Part shown: positions 1-5,249 of the stretch, piece after piece | Layout of the letters: each line of letters begins with the position of its first letter | Position numbering within the stretch: the first letter of the stretch is position 1 | DNA from: an uncultured Bacteroidales bacterium | Lineage (GTDB): Bacteria; Bacteroidota; Bacteroidia; Bacteroidales; Bacteroidaceae | NCBI GenBank assembly: GCA_937898885.1 | Contig: CALDKD010000022.1 | Location: 1-12,147, forward strand | Direction: 5' to 3' | Length of the DNA stretch: 12,147 bases | The notes under the pieces: model-generated | What the model was told of the DNA's origin: nothing | The model's input: only the letters and a program-made list of their open reading frames with translations | Database searches by the model: none | Program-made: the position numbers and the translations under genes

Positions 1-54
1 TTCCCGGACGGTGATCTGAGTCACATCGTTTTGATACCGGACTTGGATGATTGA
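1..54 (+). CDS. Possible 3' end of an upstream gene (partial)
   Basis: Reading frame 1 is open from the first base to a TGA at 52-54 and would encode a 17-residue tail ending IPDLDD. It cannot be assigned to a family. The following 345 bp look non-coding and contain promoter-like and hairpin elements, which fits a gene end here. Seventeen codons without a stop can easily arise by chance, so this is a weak call. Confidence 0.3.
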   Translation, partial: FPDGDLSHIVLIPDLDD

Positions 55-64
55 TCTCAGTATA

Positions 65-78
65 TGACAATTTTGTCA
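65..78. promoter_or_regulatory. Short dyad TGACAA-TT-TTGTCA, possible operator
   Basis: Perfect 6-bp inverted arms (65-70 and 73-78) separated by two bases lie about 35 bp upstream of a TAnnTTTG element at 113-120. The size and placement would suit a dimeric regulator. In AT-rich sequence such a dyad could be chance, and no regulator can be named. Confidence 0.25.
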
Positions 79-112
79 AAAATGTTATTTAATGTATTAA
101 TTATCAGGTAAT

Positions 113-120
113 TATATTTG
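113..120 (+). promoter_or_regulatory. Candidate distal promoter, -7 element TATATTTG
   Basis: TATATTTG fits the Bacteroidetes -7 consensus TAnnTTTG. The -33 position holds only TTTA (88-91) rather than TTTG. If used, transcription would start near 127 and give the nucleoside hydrolase operon a leader of about 270 nt. That leader would contain the stem-loop at 160-191 and the 33-bp repeats. Confidence 0.35.
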
Positions 121-159
121 CAAAATACCTCGGAATCATGTAACTTTATAAGTGTGTTC

Positions 160-191
160 CATTAGTGTCCCATTTTAACGGGACACTAATG
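160..191 (+). terminator. 12-bp stem-loop; terminator or attenuator candidate
   Basis: CATTAGTGTCCC (160-171) pairs perfectly with GGGACACTAATG (180-191) around an 8-nt loop. The following GTTTTGAATA is only a short T-tract, so intrinsic termination would be inefficient. It may terminate the upstream gene, act as an attenuator in a leader starting near 127, or be an operator. The perfect GC-bearing stem in AT-rich surroundings is clear; its function is inferred. Confidence 0.5.
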
Positions 192-214
192 TTTTGAATA
201 TACAAGATAAAATA

Positions 215-313
215 CACTTATTCCATAAAATAAGCCTTGAAAATTCACACTTATACCACGAGAATACATCTTAAAAACCGCACTTATTCCTTGCGTAAAA
301 TCTGCCTTTGCAA
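215..313. repeat. Three imperfect 33-bp tandem units, each starting CACTTATWCC
   Basis: CACTTATTCC at 215-224, CACTTATACC at 248-257 and CACTTATTCC at 281-290 are spaced exactly 33 bp apart. The first 10 bases are nearly identical and the other 23 have diverged, though AT-rich middle positions are partly shared. An inverted partial copy (TATAAGTG) sits at 147-154. The spacing equals about three helical turns and also 11 codons. The units lie upstream of the proximal promoter of the nucleoside hydrolase operon, so regulator sites or a decayed minisatellite are both possible. Confidence 0.55.
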
Positions 314-353
314 TAAATCTCTGTTGTAATAGCGCGTAATGTGAAAATTCAAC

Positions 354-361
354 TACATTTG
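354..361 (+). promoter_or_regulatory. Proximal promoter, -7 element TACATTTG
   Basis: TACATTTG matches the Bacteroidetes TAnnTTTG consensus and lies 40 bp before the ATG at 401, giving a predicted leader of about 30 nt. No TTTG stands at the expected -33 position (around 330); only TTGT at 324-327 is nearby. This suggests a weak or activator-dependent promoter. It would serve the nucleoside hydrolase, xylanase and esterase genes. Confidence 0.45.
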
Positions 362-400
362 TGAGCGTGTGATGCGTACGATTAATTACCGGAAGGTGGT

Positions 401-1456
401 ATGAGGTTGAATAAATGTTTATTGAATTGGGCGGTAGTGCTGATTGTGGCTATTACATGCGTGTCCTGTGCTAAAGACCGTAATACGGATGACGTGCCGG
501 AGGAAGCCGCCAAGGTCGTAAATGTTATTGTTGATACGGATTTGGGCGGCAGTGCGGACGATCTGCTTGCGCTGATGATGCTTTACCGTTATGCCGATGT
601 AGGAAAGGTGAGCCTTATGGGTGTTGTGGTGGACCGGCCTGGTGCTGACTACTATGCCATAGCAGATGTGTTGAACACGTATTACGGCTATCCCGATGTG
701 CCGGTTGGGGTGGTCCGTGGTGACTATCAGGAGCCTCTCAAATATGTTGACTATTGTGGGATGTTTGCGGGTACGGACAAGAATGTGCATATTCAGTTCC
801 CCCGCACCAAAACCAATGCATCAGAGCTTCCCGATGGCTGTAAGCTTTACCGCAGGCTTCTTGCCGGTGCTGACGATGGCAGTGTTACCATAATATCCAT
901 AGGTTTTGTACTTTGCCTTGATGAGCTGCTAAATTCGCAGGCCGATGAGCTCAGCCCGTTGTCGGGTGTTGAGCTGGTAAGCCGTAAGGTAAGGGAGATG
1001 TACATTATGGGTGGAAGTTTCGAGGGAACCGGTGAGGCTGAGTATAATTTCAGCACCTTCCCTGAGCAGTGCTATGATTTTCTGACCAGATGGCCCGAAA
1101 ACGTGCCTGTTACGTATTCGCCTGCGGAGGTTGGCGATTGTGTAGATTATCCGGCAAGGCAACTGCTTGATGATCTGGCCGCAGAGATTGATAATCCGAT
1201 AAAACTTACATATCAGTACTTTGATTGCGATAACGGCCAGCGTATGTGGGACCCGATGACGGTGATAAATGCCATTGAGGGTGATTCTATGTTCACTTTG
1301 TCGCCTTGGGGGAAAGTGATTGCCGGACGTGATTGCGTCACCACCTTCTCCGAGTCTGCAGGAGGTCATCAGCGCTATCAGATGGTGCCGGCCAACGAGT
1401 CGGAGTGGGGCAGTGGAATGGTTGAGGTAATCCGGCGGTTAAATATGAGACGATAG
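401..1456 (+). CDS. Lipoprotein nucleoside hydrolase-like protein (IUNH family)
   Basis: A 351-residue protein of the inosine-uridine nucleoside hydrolase fold, whose members cleave the N-glycosidic bond of ribonucleosides using bound calcium. Residues 1-23 form a signal peptide with a lipoprotein cysteine (CVS-C23), so the enzyme is probably anchored to the cell envelope. The N-terminal calcium motif reads DTDLGG then SADD (residues 45-54), the longer variant seen in Bacteroidetes members rather than classical DxDPGxDD. Also visible are MGGSF followed by AEYNF in the middle and WDPMTV with Asp284, matching the C-terminal calcium ligand; the classical His before that Asp is replaced by Trp. 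The ATG is preceded by GGAAGGTGG, a possible ribosome site. It leads an operon with a xylanase 31 bp downstream, so a non-nucleoside substrate is possible. Fold assignment is firm; substrate is unknown. Confidence 0.85.
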   Translation: MRLNKCLLNWAVVLIVAITCVSCAKDRNTDDVPEEAAKVVNVIVDTDLGGSADDLLALMMLYRYADVGKVSLMGVVVDRPGADYYAIADVLNTYYGYPDVPVGVVRGDYQEPLKYVDYCGMFAGTDKNVHIQFPRTKTNASELPDGCKLYRRLLAGADDGSVTIISIGFVLCLDELLNSQADELSPLSGVELVSRKVREMYIMGGSFEGTGEAEYNFSTFPEQCYDFLTRWPENVPVTYSPAEVGDCVDYPARQLLDDLAAEIDNPIKLTYQYFDCDNGQRMWDPMTVINAIEGDSMFTLSPWGKVIAGRDCVTTFSESAGGHQRYQMVPANESEWGSGMVEVIRRLNMRR

Positions 1457-1487
1457 ATAGCTAAGAACACTAATTTACTGACTGAAT

Positions 1488-2679
1488 ATGAAAACGAGAA
1501 ACTTACTATTGCTGCTTGCCGTGGCTGGCGCATCACTGATGTCGTGCAGGCAAGGGCAGAGGCAGGATGTGAATGAGCTGTCAGAGAATTCAGACGTGGC
1601 TCTGAAAGATGCGTATGCCGATGCTTTCAAGATGGGCTGCGCCATCAATACGGGAATAGCTTTTGGCAGAAATGCGACGGCGAATGAGATTGTGCTGAGG
1701 AATTTCAATGCGATATCTCCTGAGAACGACCTTAAGCCGGAGGTGCTTCATCCCGCGCCAGACCGTTGGAATTTTGGGCCTGCCGACCGTTACGTGCAGT
1801 TTGGAAAGGACAACGGTATGTTTATTCTGGGCACACACGCTTATCTGGCACAACCAGACACCATCGTTCTTCTTCAACCATCCCGATGGCACTCCCAGGA
1901 GTCACGATGAGATGCGCGAGGTGCTTCGCAGCTACATTGAGACGGTGACAAAACACTTTGCCGGCAAGGTGGATGCGTGGGATGTGGTGAACGAGATTGT
2001 GGATAACAACGGTAAGTATCGCAGTACGGTATGGACCGACAGCTTTGACGGCGACGGCGATGAGATTGTCCGTCTGGCATTCAAGTATGCTAGCGAGTAT
2101 GCTCCTGGTACCGAGCTCTATTACAACGATTTCAACGTGTGGCGGCCTGAGAAGCGCGATGGCATAGCACGTATGGTCCGTATGCTTCAGAAGGAGGGCA
2201 TTCGCATAGATGGCGTGGGCATACAGGCGCACTGGGGGCTCAATTACCCGAAGAACGAGTATATTGAGGCCTGCATCGACACACTTGCAAGCCTTGGCGT
2301 GAAGGTGATGATAACAGAGCTCGATATAGATGTGCTGCCGATATCCCGCGAGGGGCAGGTGATAGGCAAGTCGCTCAATGACCCTCTGTATCAGCTTGAG
2401 GAGTTCGAGACATATCTTGACCCGTATAAGAACGGACTGCCTGATGATGTGCAGAGACAGCTGACCGAGCGATACCGTGAGGTAATGCGGATATTCTATG
2501 ACAAGCGCGACAAGATAGACCGTGTGACCGTATGGGGCGTTGACGATGGCATGAGTTGGAAAAACGGTTCTCCAATACCGAACCGCACGAATTATCCGCT
2601 ACTGTGGAACCGTGACCTTACTCCCAAACCTGCGCTTCAGGCAATTTTGGAAATTCCTTCAAAACAGCTTCTAAAGTAA
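1488..2679 (+). pseudogene. GH10 endo-1,4-beta-xylanase lipoprotein, frameshifted
   Basis: Glycoside hydrolase family 10 enzymes cut internal beta-1,4 linkages of xylan. The gene starts at ATG 1488 with a lipoprotein signal (LMSC, Cys20) and shows the GH10 N-terminal blocks GCAINT and SPENDLKPE. After Leu114-Gly115 the frame shifts. Frame 1 runs off family and stops at 1908-1910, while the expected HTLIWHNQTPSFFF block continues in the +1 frame from 1834 to the stop at 2679. Skipping one base at about 1833 restores a 396-residue protein. In that numbering the acid/base is Glu169 (WDVVNE) and the nucleophile Glu277 (ITELDID), both intact, and the C-terminus is normal. The otherwise undamaged sequence points to a very recent mutation, phase variation or a sequencing error. 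It sits between the nucleoside hydrolase and a CE1 esterase, 20 bp before the latter. Confidence 0.88.
1827..1840 (+). other. Frameshift site in the xylanase gene
   Basis: The sequence CTGGGCACACACGC contains one base more than the GH10 frame requires. Frame 1 reads L-G then T-H-A-Y, whereas the conserved block G-H-T-L-I-W needs GGC followed directly by CAC at 1834. The CACACAC tract is a plausible site for polymerase slippage or read error. It does not look like a known programmed-frameshift slippery heptamer. Confidence 0.85.
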
Positions 2680-2699
2680 CTGACTAAATATTGTTCAAA

Positions 2700-3830
2700 A
2701 TGAGAAGACTATTCGTATTTGTTATGTCCGCCGCCATTGCGGCAGGCTCATTCGCACAGGAGCTAAACAACTTTCGTCGTGCCAACGTTACATCTCCAGA
2801 GATAGGAGAGAGTAAGGTCACATTCCGTATTCAGGCACCTCAGGCCCAGAACGTACAACTGTCGGGCACCTGGATGCAACAGCCTGCGCAGATGAATAAG
2901 AATGAGCAGGGCGTATGGGAAGTCTCTGTTGACCGCCCTGCTCCCGAGCTTTACACTTACAACTTTGTGGTTGATGGCGTTAAGGTTAACGATGCCAGCA
3001 ACATCTTTATGCAGCGCGATGGTACAATGTTCCTGAGCGTGCTCTTGATTCCCGGTGAGCTTACCGAGAACTATTTTGAGGCCAGCAGGCACGGTGACCT
3101 GCATCAGGTGTGGTACAACTCGCCTACACTTGGTATGGAGCGCCGTATGTTCATCTACACTCCTTACGGCTACAACGACAGCAAGAGTAAGTATCCGGTG
3201 CTCTATCTGATGCACGGAGCCGGTGGCGATGAGGATGCCTGGAGCAATATGGGGCGTACCTGTCAGATTATGGACAACCTTATTGAGAAGGGGCTGGCCG
3301 TTCCGATGCTGGTGGTAATGGCAAACGGAAATCCCACACAGGCTGCCGCCCGTACGCTTATGATTCCTGAGAAGCAGGCTGACCGCAGCAATCCTGACTT
3401 CGCCAACGCATACGTAAACAGTATTGTCAAGGATATTGTTCCGTATGTTGAGAAAAACTACAAGGTTATCGCAAAGCCGGAGGCACGCGCTTTGTCAGGC
3501 CTGTCTATGGGTGCCGGCCATACAATCAGCTGCACCAATCTCTATCCTGGGTTCTTCCAGTACATCTGTCCGCTGAGCAACGGTATCCGTGTTACTGACC
3601 AGAACCGTGAGGAGTATAACAAGCAGTTCCAGGCATTGAAGAAAGCCGGATACAAACTCTATTGGATAGGCTGCGGCGACAGCGATTTCCTTATTGAGAG
3701 CGCGCGTCAGCTCGATGCAACTCTTACTGAGAACGGGCTGGAGCATACATTCTTTGTCAACTCTGGTGGACACACTTGGTCAAACTGGCGTATTTATTTG
3801 AACAATTTCGCACCGAAATTGTTCAAATAA
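2700..3830 (+). CDS. Secreted CE1 esterase with N-terminal E-set domain (feruloyl/acetyl-xylan esterase type)
   Basis: A 376-residue protein with a cleavable signal peptide (cleavage likely after SFA, residue 19). Residues about 25-110 form an early-set/CBM48-like beta-sandwich (FRIQAP, GTWM, YTYNFVVDG). The rest is an alpha/beta-hydrolase of carbohydrate esterase family 1, with LMHGAGGDEDAW as the oxyanion region. The nucleophile is Ser269 in GLSMG, the acid is Asp327 or Asp329 in GCGDSDF, and His358 lies in GGHTW. Family members remove ferulate or acetate from xylan side chains, which suits the GH10 gene 20 bp upstream. A TTG start nine bases upstream is possible, but ATG 2700 gives the cleaner signal peptide. 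The last codons lie inside a perfect 16-bp inverted repeat. Ferulate versus acetate specificity cannot be decided by eye. Confidence 0.88.
   Translation: MRRLFVFVMSAAIAAGSFAQELNNFRRANVTSPEIGESKVTFRIQAPQAQNVQLSGTWMQQPAQMNKNEQGVWEVSVDRPAPELYTYNFVVDGVKVNDASNIFMQRDGTMFLSVLLIPGELTENYFEASRHGDLHQVWYNSPTLGMERRMFIYTPYGYNDSKSKYPVLYLMHGAGGDEDAWSNMGRTCQIMDNLIEKGLAVPMLVVMANGNPTQAAARTLMIPEKQADRSNPDFANAYVNSIVKDIVPYVEKNYKVIAKPEARALSGLSMGAGHTISCTNLYPGFFQYICPLSNGIRVTDQNREEYNKQFQALKKAGYKLYWIGCGDSDFLIESARQLDATLTENGLEHTFFVNSGGHTWSNWRIYLNNFAPKLFK
3795..3829 (+). terminator. Perfect 16-bp inverted repeat across the esterase stop codon
   Basis: TATTTGAACAATTTCG (3795-3810) and CGAAATTGTTCAAATA (3814-3829) pair without mismatch around a 3-nt loop. 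The left arm and loop encode the C-terminal residues and the right arm contains most of the stop codon (3828-3830). A TTTTT run follows at 3837-3841, after AAGCGAC, so it is not a classical terminator with an adjacent T-tract. It could still stop transcription or protect the 3' end of the mRNA. Confidence 0.55.
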
Positions 3831-3911
3831 AGCGACTTTTTCATTCCCCACCCAAACCCTCCCCAAGGAGGGCTTGGTCGCATGCTCCGAATTATTATTG
3901 CACCGAAATTG
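3810..3911. repeat. 12-bp direct repeat GCACCGAAATTG, copies 90 bp apart
   Basis: Exact copies lie at 3810-3821 (inside the end of the esterase gene) and 3900-3911 (intergenic). They bracket the GC-rich palindrome at 3852-3877. This could be a duplicated gene end, or a trace of insertion of the intervening segment. The esterase ends normally at its own stop codon, so the gene itself was not truncated. Confidence 0.5.
3852..3877. repeat. GC-rich palindrome CCCTCC-CCAA-GGAGGG
   Basis: CCAAACCCTCC (3852-3862) pairs with GGAGGGCTTGG (3867-3877) with one A-C mismatch around a CCAA loop. Its C-rich/G-rich composition differs from the AT-rich surroundings and resembles the short dispersed intergenic palindromes common in Bacteroidetes genomes. 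No T-tract follows, so it is more likely a REP-like repeat than a terminator. Copy number cannot be tested from one window. Confidence 0.5.
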
Positions 3912-3930
3912 AAACCTTTTCAATACTCAT

Positions 3931-3970
3931 CAAATTCTCCGGTCCTGCAATGGTATGGCCGGAGAATTTG
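3931..3970. promoter_or_regulatory. 12-bp inverted repeat overlapping the -33 box
   Basis: CAAATTCTCCGG (3931-3942) and CCGGAGAATTTG (3959-3970) are perfect inverted arms with a 16-nt loop. The last four bases of the right arm are the TTTG of the aminotransferase promoter. A DNA-binding dimer on these arms would compete with sigma factor, so an operator is plausible. It could also form an RNA hairpin in read-through transcripts from the esterase operon. Confidence 0.45.
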
Positions 3971-3998
3971 TTTATTTCTAAAGGTTAGAGTACTTTTG
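3967..3998 (+). promoter_or_regulatory. Promoter of the aminotransferase gene (TTTG-20-TACTTTTG)
   Basis: TTTG at 3967-3970 and TACTTTTG at 3991-3998 are separated by 20 bp, an excellent match to the Bacteroidetes housekeeping promoter. The expected start site near 4004 would leave only about a dozen nucleotides before ATG 4017, making the transcript almost leaderless. Confidence 0.75.
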
Positions 3999-4016
3999 CG
4001 GTAAATAGTAAACATT

Positions 4017-5120
4017 ATGGTTCCATTTCTGGATTTGAGACAGGTGACGGCAAAGTATGCTGATGAGCTGACTGCCGCCGTGAACAGGGTAGCGTTGAGC
4101 GGATGGTATCTTCTGGGTGAGGAGTGCAAGGCGTTTGAGCAGGAGTACGCGCGCTACATAGGTACTGAGCACTGCATTGGTTGCGCCAACGGACTGGACG
4201 CCCTCACTCTGATATTCCGTGCCTACAAGGAGATGGGCAAAATGCGTGATGGCGATGAGGTGATAGTGCCTGCCAACACATATATCGCGTCCATTCTGGC
4301 TATTACGGAGAACAATCTGAAGCCTGTTCTTGTTGAGCCTCGCTTTGAGACGCTTGAGATTGACGATGGTGCCATTGAGCCTTGTATTACAGACCGCACA
4401 CGCGCAATCCTCATTGTACATCTCTATGGCCGGAATGCCTGTACTCCTAAGATATCAGACCTTTGCAAGAAGTATAGTCTGAGACTTGTGGAGGACAATG
4501 CGCAGGCTCACGGCTGTCTGTATGATGGGCGCAAGACCGGCTCTCTTGGCGATGCCGCCGGACACAGCTTCTATCCGGGCAAGAATCTGGGAGCGTTTGG
4601 CGATGCCGGAGCAGTAACTACAAGTAACCCTGAGCTGGCTGAGGCTGTAAGGGCTTTGGCGAATTACGGCTCGCAGAGGAAATACGTGTTCAAGTACTGC
4701 GGCAGGAACTCGCGTCTTGACGAGACAAATGCAGCTGTGCTAAGGGTAAAGCTGGCACATCTTGACGAGGACAATGCCGCCCGCAAGAATGTTGCTCAAT
4801 ACTATATTGACAACATCTCCAATCCGCAAATACAACTGCCTGCTACATTGCCGATGGAAAACAATGTGTTCCATTTGTTCCCCGTGTTCTGTAAAAAGCG
4901 CGATGAGCTTCAGCAGTATCTGACTGAGGCCGGCATTCAGACACTGATTCATTATCCTATTCCTCCACACAGGCAGGAGTGTTACAAAGGGTGGGGAAGC
5001 CTCAGCCTTCCGATTACGGAGCGCATACACAACGAGGAGCTCTCACTTCCTATGAGTCCTGTGCTGACATCGCGGCAGGCAGAGACCGTTGTCTCTGTCC
5101 TGAATGGCTTCAATGCGTGA
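4017..5120 (+). CDS. PLP-dependent sugar aminotransferase (DegT/DnrJ/EryC1/StrS family)
   Basis: A 367-residue aspartate-aminotransferase-fold enzyme. Family members transfer an amino group from glutamate to a keto-sugar nucleotide to make amino sugars for O-antigen, capsule or glycans. The start MVPFLDLRQV, the VPANTYIAS block, the PLP-ring aspartate in VEDNAQAHG (Asp160), the Schiff-base lysine in FYPGKNLGAFGDAGA (Lys189) and the HYPIPPHRQ segment are all present, so the enzyme should be active. These blocks resemble 3-keto-6-deoxyhexose aminotransferases of the QdtB/FdtB kind, but that substrate is an inference. No thymidylyltransferase, dehydratase, isomerase or glycosyltransferase lies nearby. 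It has its own promoter and no clear terminator; the next gene starts 129 bp later. Confidence 0.88.
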   Translation: MVPFLDLRQVTAKYADELTAAVNRVALSGWYLLGEECKAFEQEYARYIGTEHCIGCANGLDALTLIFRAYKEMGKMRDGDEVIVPANTYIASILAITENNLKPVLVEPRFETLEIDDGAIEPCITDRTRAILIVHLYGRNACTPKISDLCKKYSLRLVEDNAQAHGCLYDGRKTGSLGDAAGHSFYPGKNLGAFGDAGAVTTSNPELAEAVRALANYGSQRKYVFKYCGRNSRLDETNAAVLRVKLAHLDEDNAARKNVAQYYIDNISNPQIQLPATLPMENNVFHLFPVFCKKRDELQQYLTEAGIQTLIHYPIPPHRQECYKGWGSLSLPITERIHNEELSLPMSPVLTSRQAETVVSVLNGFNA

Positions 5121-5194
5121 GGCTTATTGCTGTCCTGTTGAAAAGATAGACCTATAAAGTCTGTTAATCTCTCTCTTCCTTAACTGCTTATCAG

Positions 5195-5202
5195 TAAATT
5201 TG
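5195..5202 (+). promoter_or_regulatory. Candidate promoter of glucan phosphorylase, -7 element TAAATTTG
   Basis: TAAATTTG matches TAnnTTTG and lies 48 bp before ATG 5250. No TTTG is found at the -33 position (around 5171, CTCT), so only half of the promoter is recognisable. The predicted leader is about 40 nt and AT-rich, with an A-rich stretch in front of the start codon in place of a Shine-Dalgarno sequence. Confidence 0.5.
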
Positions 5203-5249
5203 CACTCTGTTAAGTTAATGTAGAAAAAAGTAACCAATAATAAAACAAA

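Noticed and set aside
215..313. CRISPR array
   Set aside because: Only three units whose conserved part is 10 bp, no uniform spacers and no cas genes in the window.
1708..1833. Independent start of the second xylanase fragment at ATG 1708
   Set aside because: Residues encoded between 1708 and 1833 in that frame have no GH10 similarity, whereas the other frame carries the conserved blocks; the shared product changes frame at about 1833.
1827..1840. Programmed ribosomal frameshift in the xylanase gene
   Set aside because: No slippery heptamer or stimulatory structure is apparent, and GH10 enzymes are not known to use recoding; mutation or sequencing error is simpler.
2691..2699. TTG start for the esterase (and similar TTG starts at 9581 and 10008)
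   Set aside because: An ATG lies a few codons downstream in each case and gives a better signal peptide or shorter overlap.
401..3830. Full polysaccharide utilisation locus
   Set aside because: No SusC/SusD pair or hybrid sensor lies in the window; only three degradative genes are present.
3822..3899. Insertion element with a 12-bp target duplication that truncated the esterase
   Set aside because: The esterase ends with a normal family C-terminus at its own stop, there is no transposase or terminal inverted repeat pair, and a local duplication explains the repeat equally well.
5121..5249. Riboswitch or small RNA upstream of glucan phosphorylase
   Set aside because: No stable structure or known aptamer motif was seen; the stretch is AT-rich with only short TTAAC-type repeats and a -7 box.
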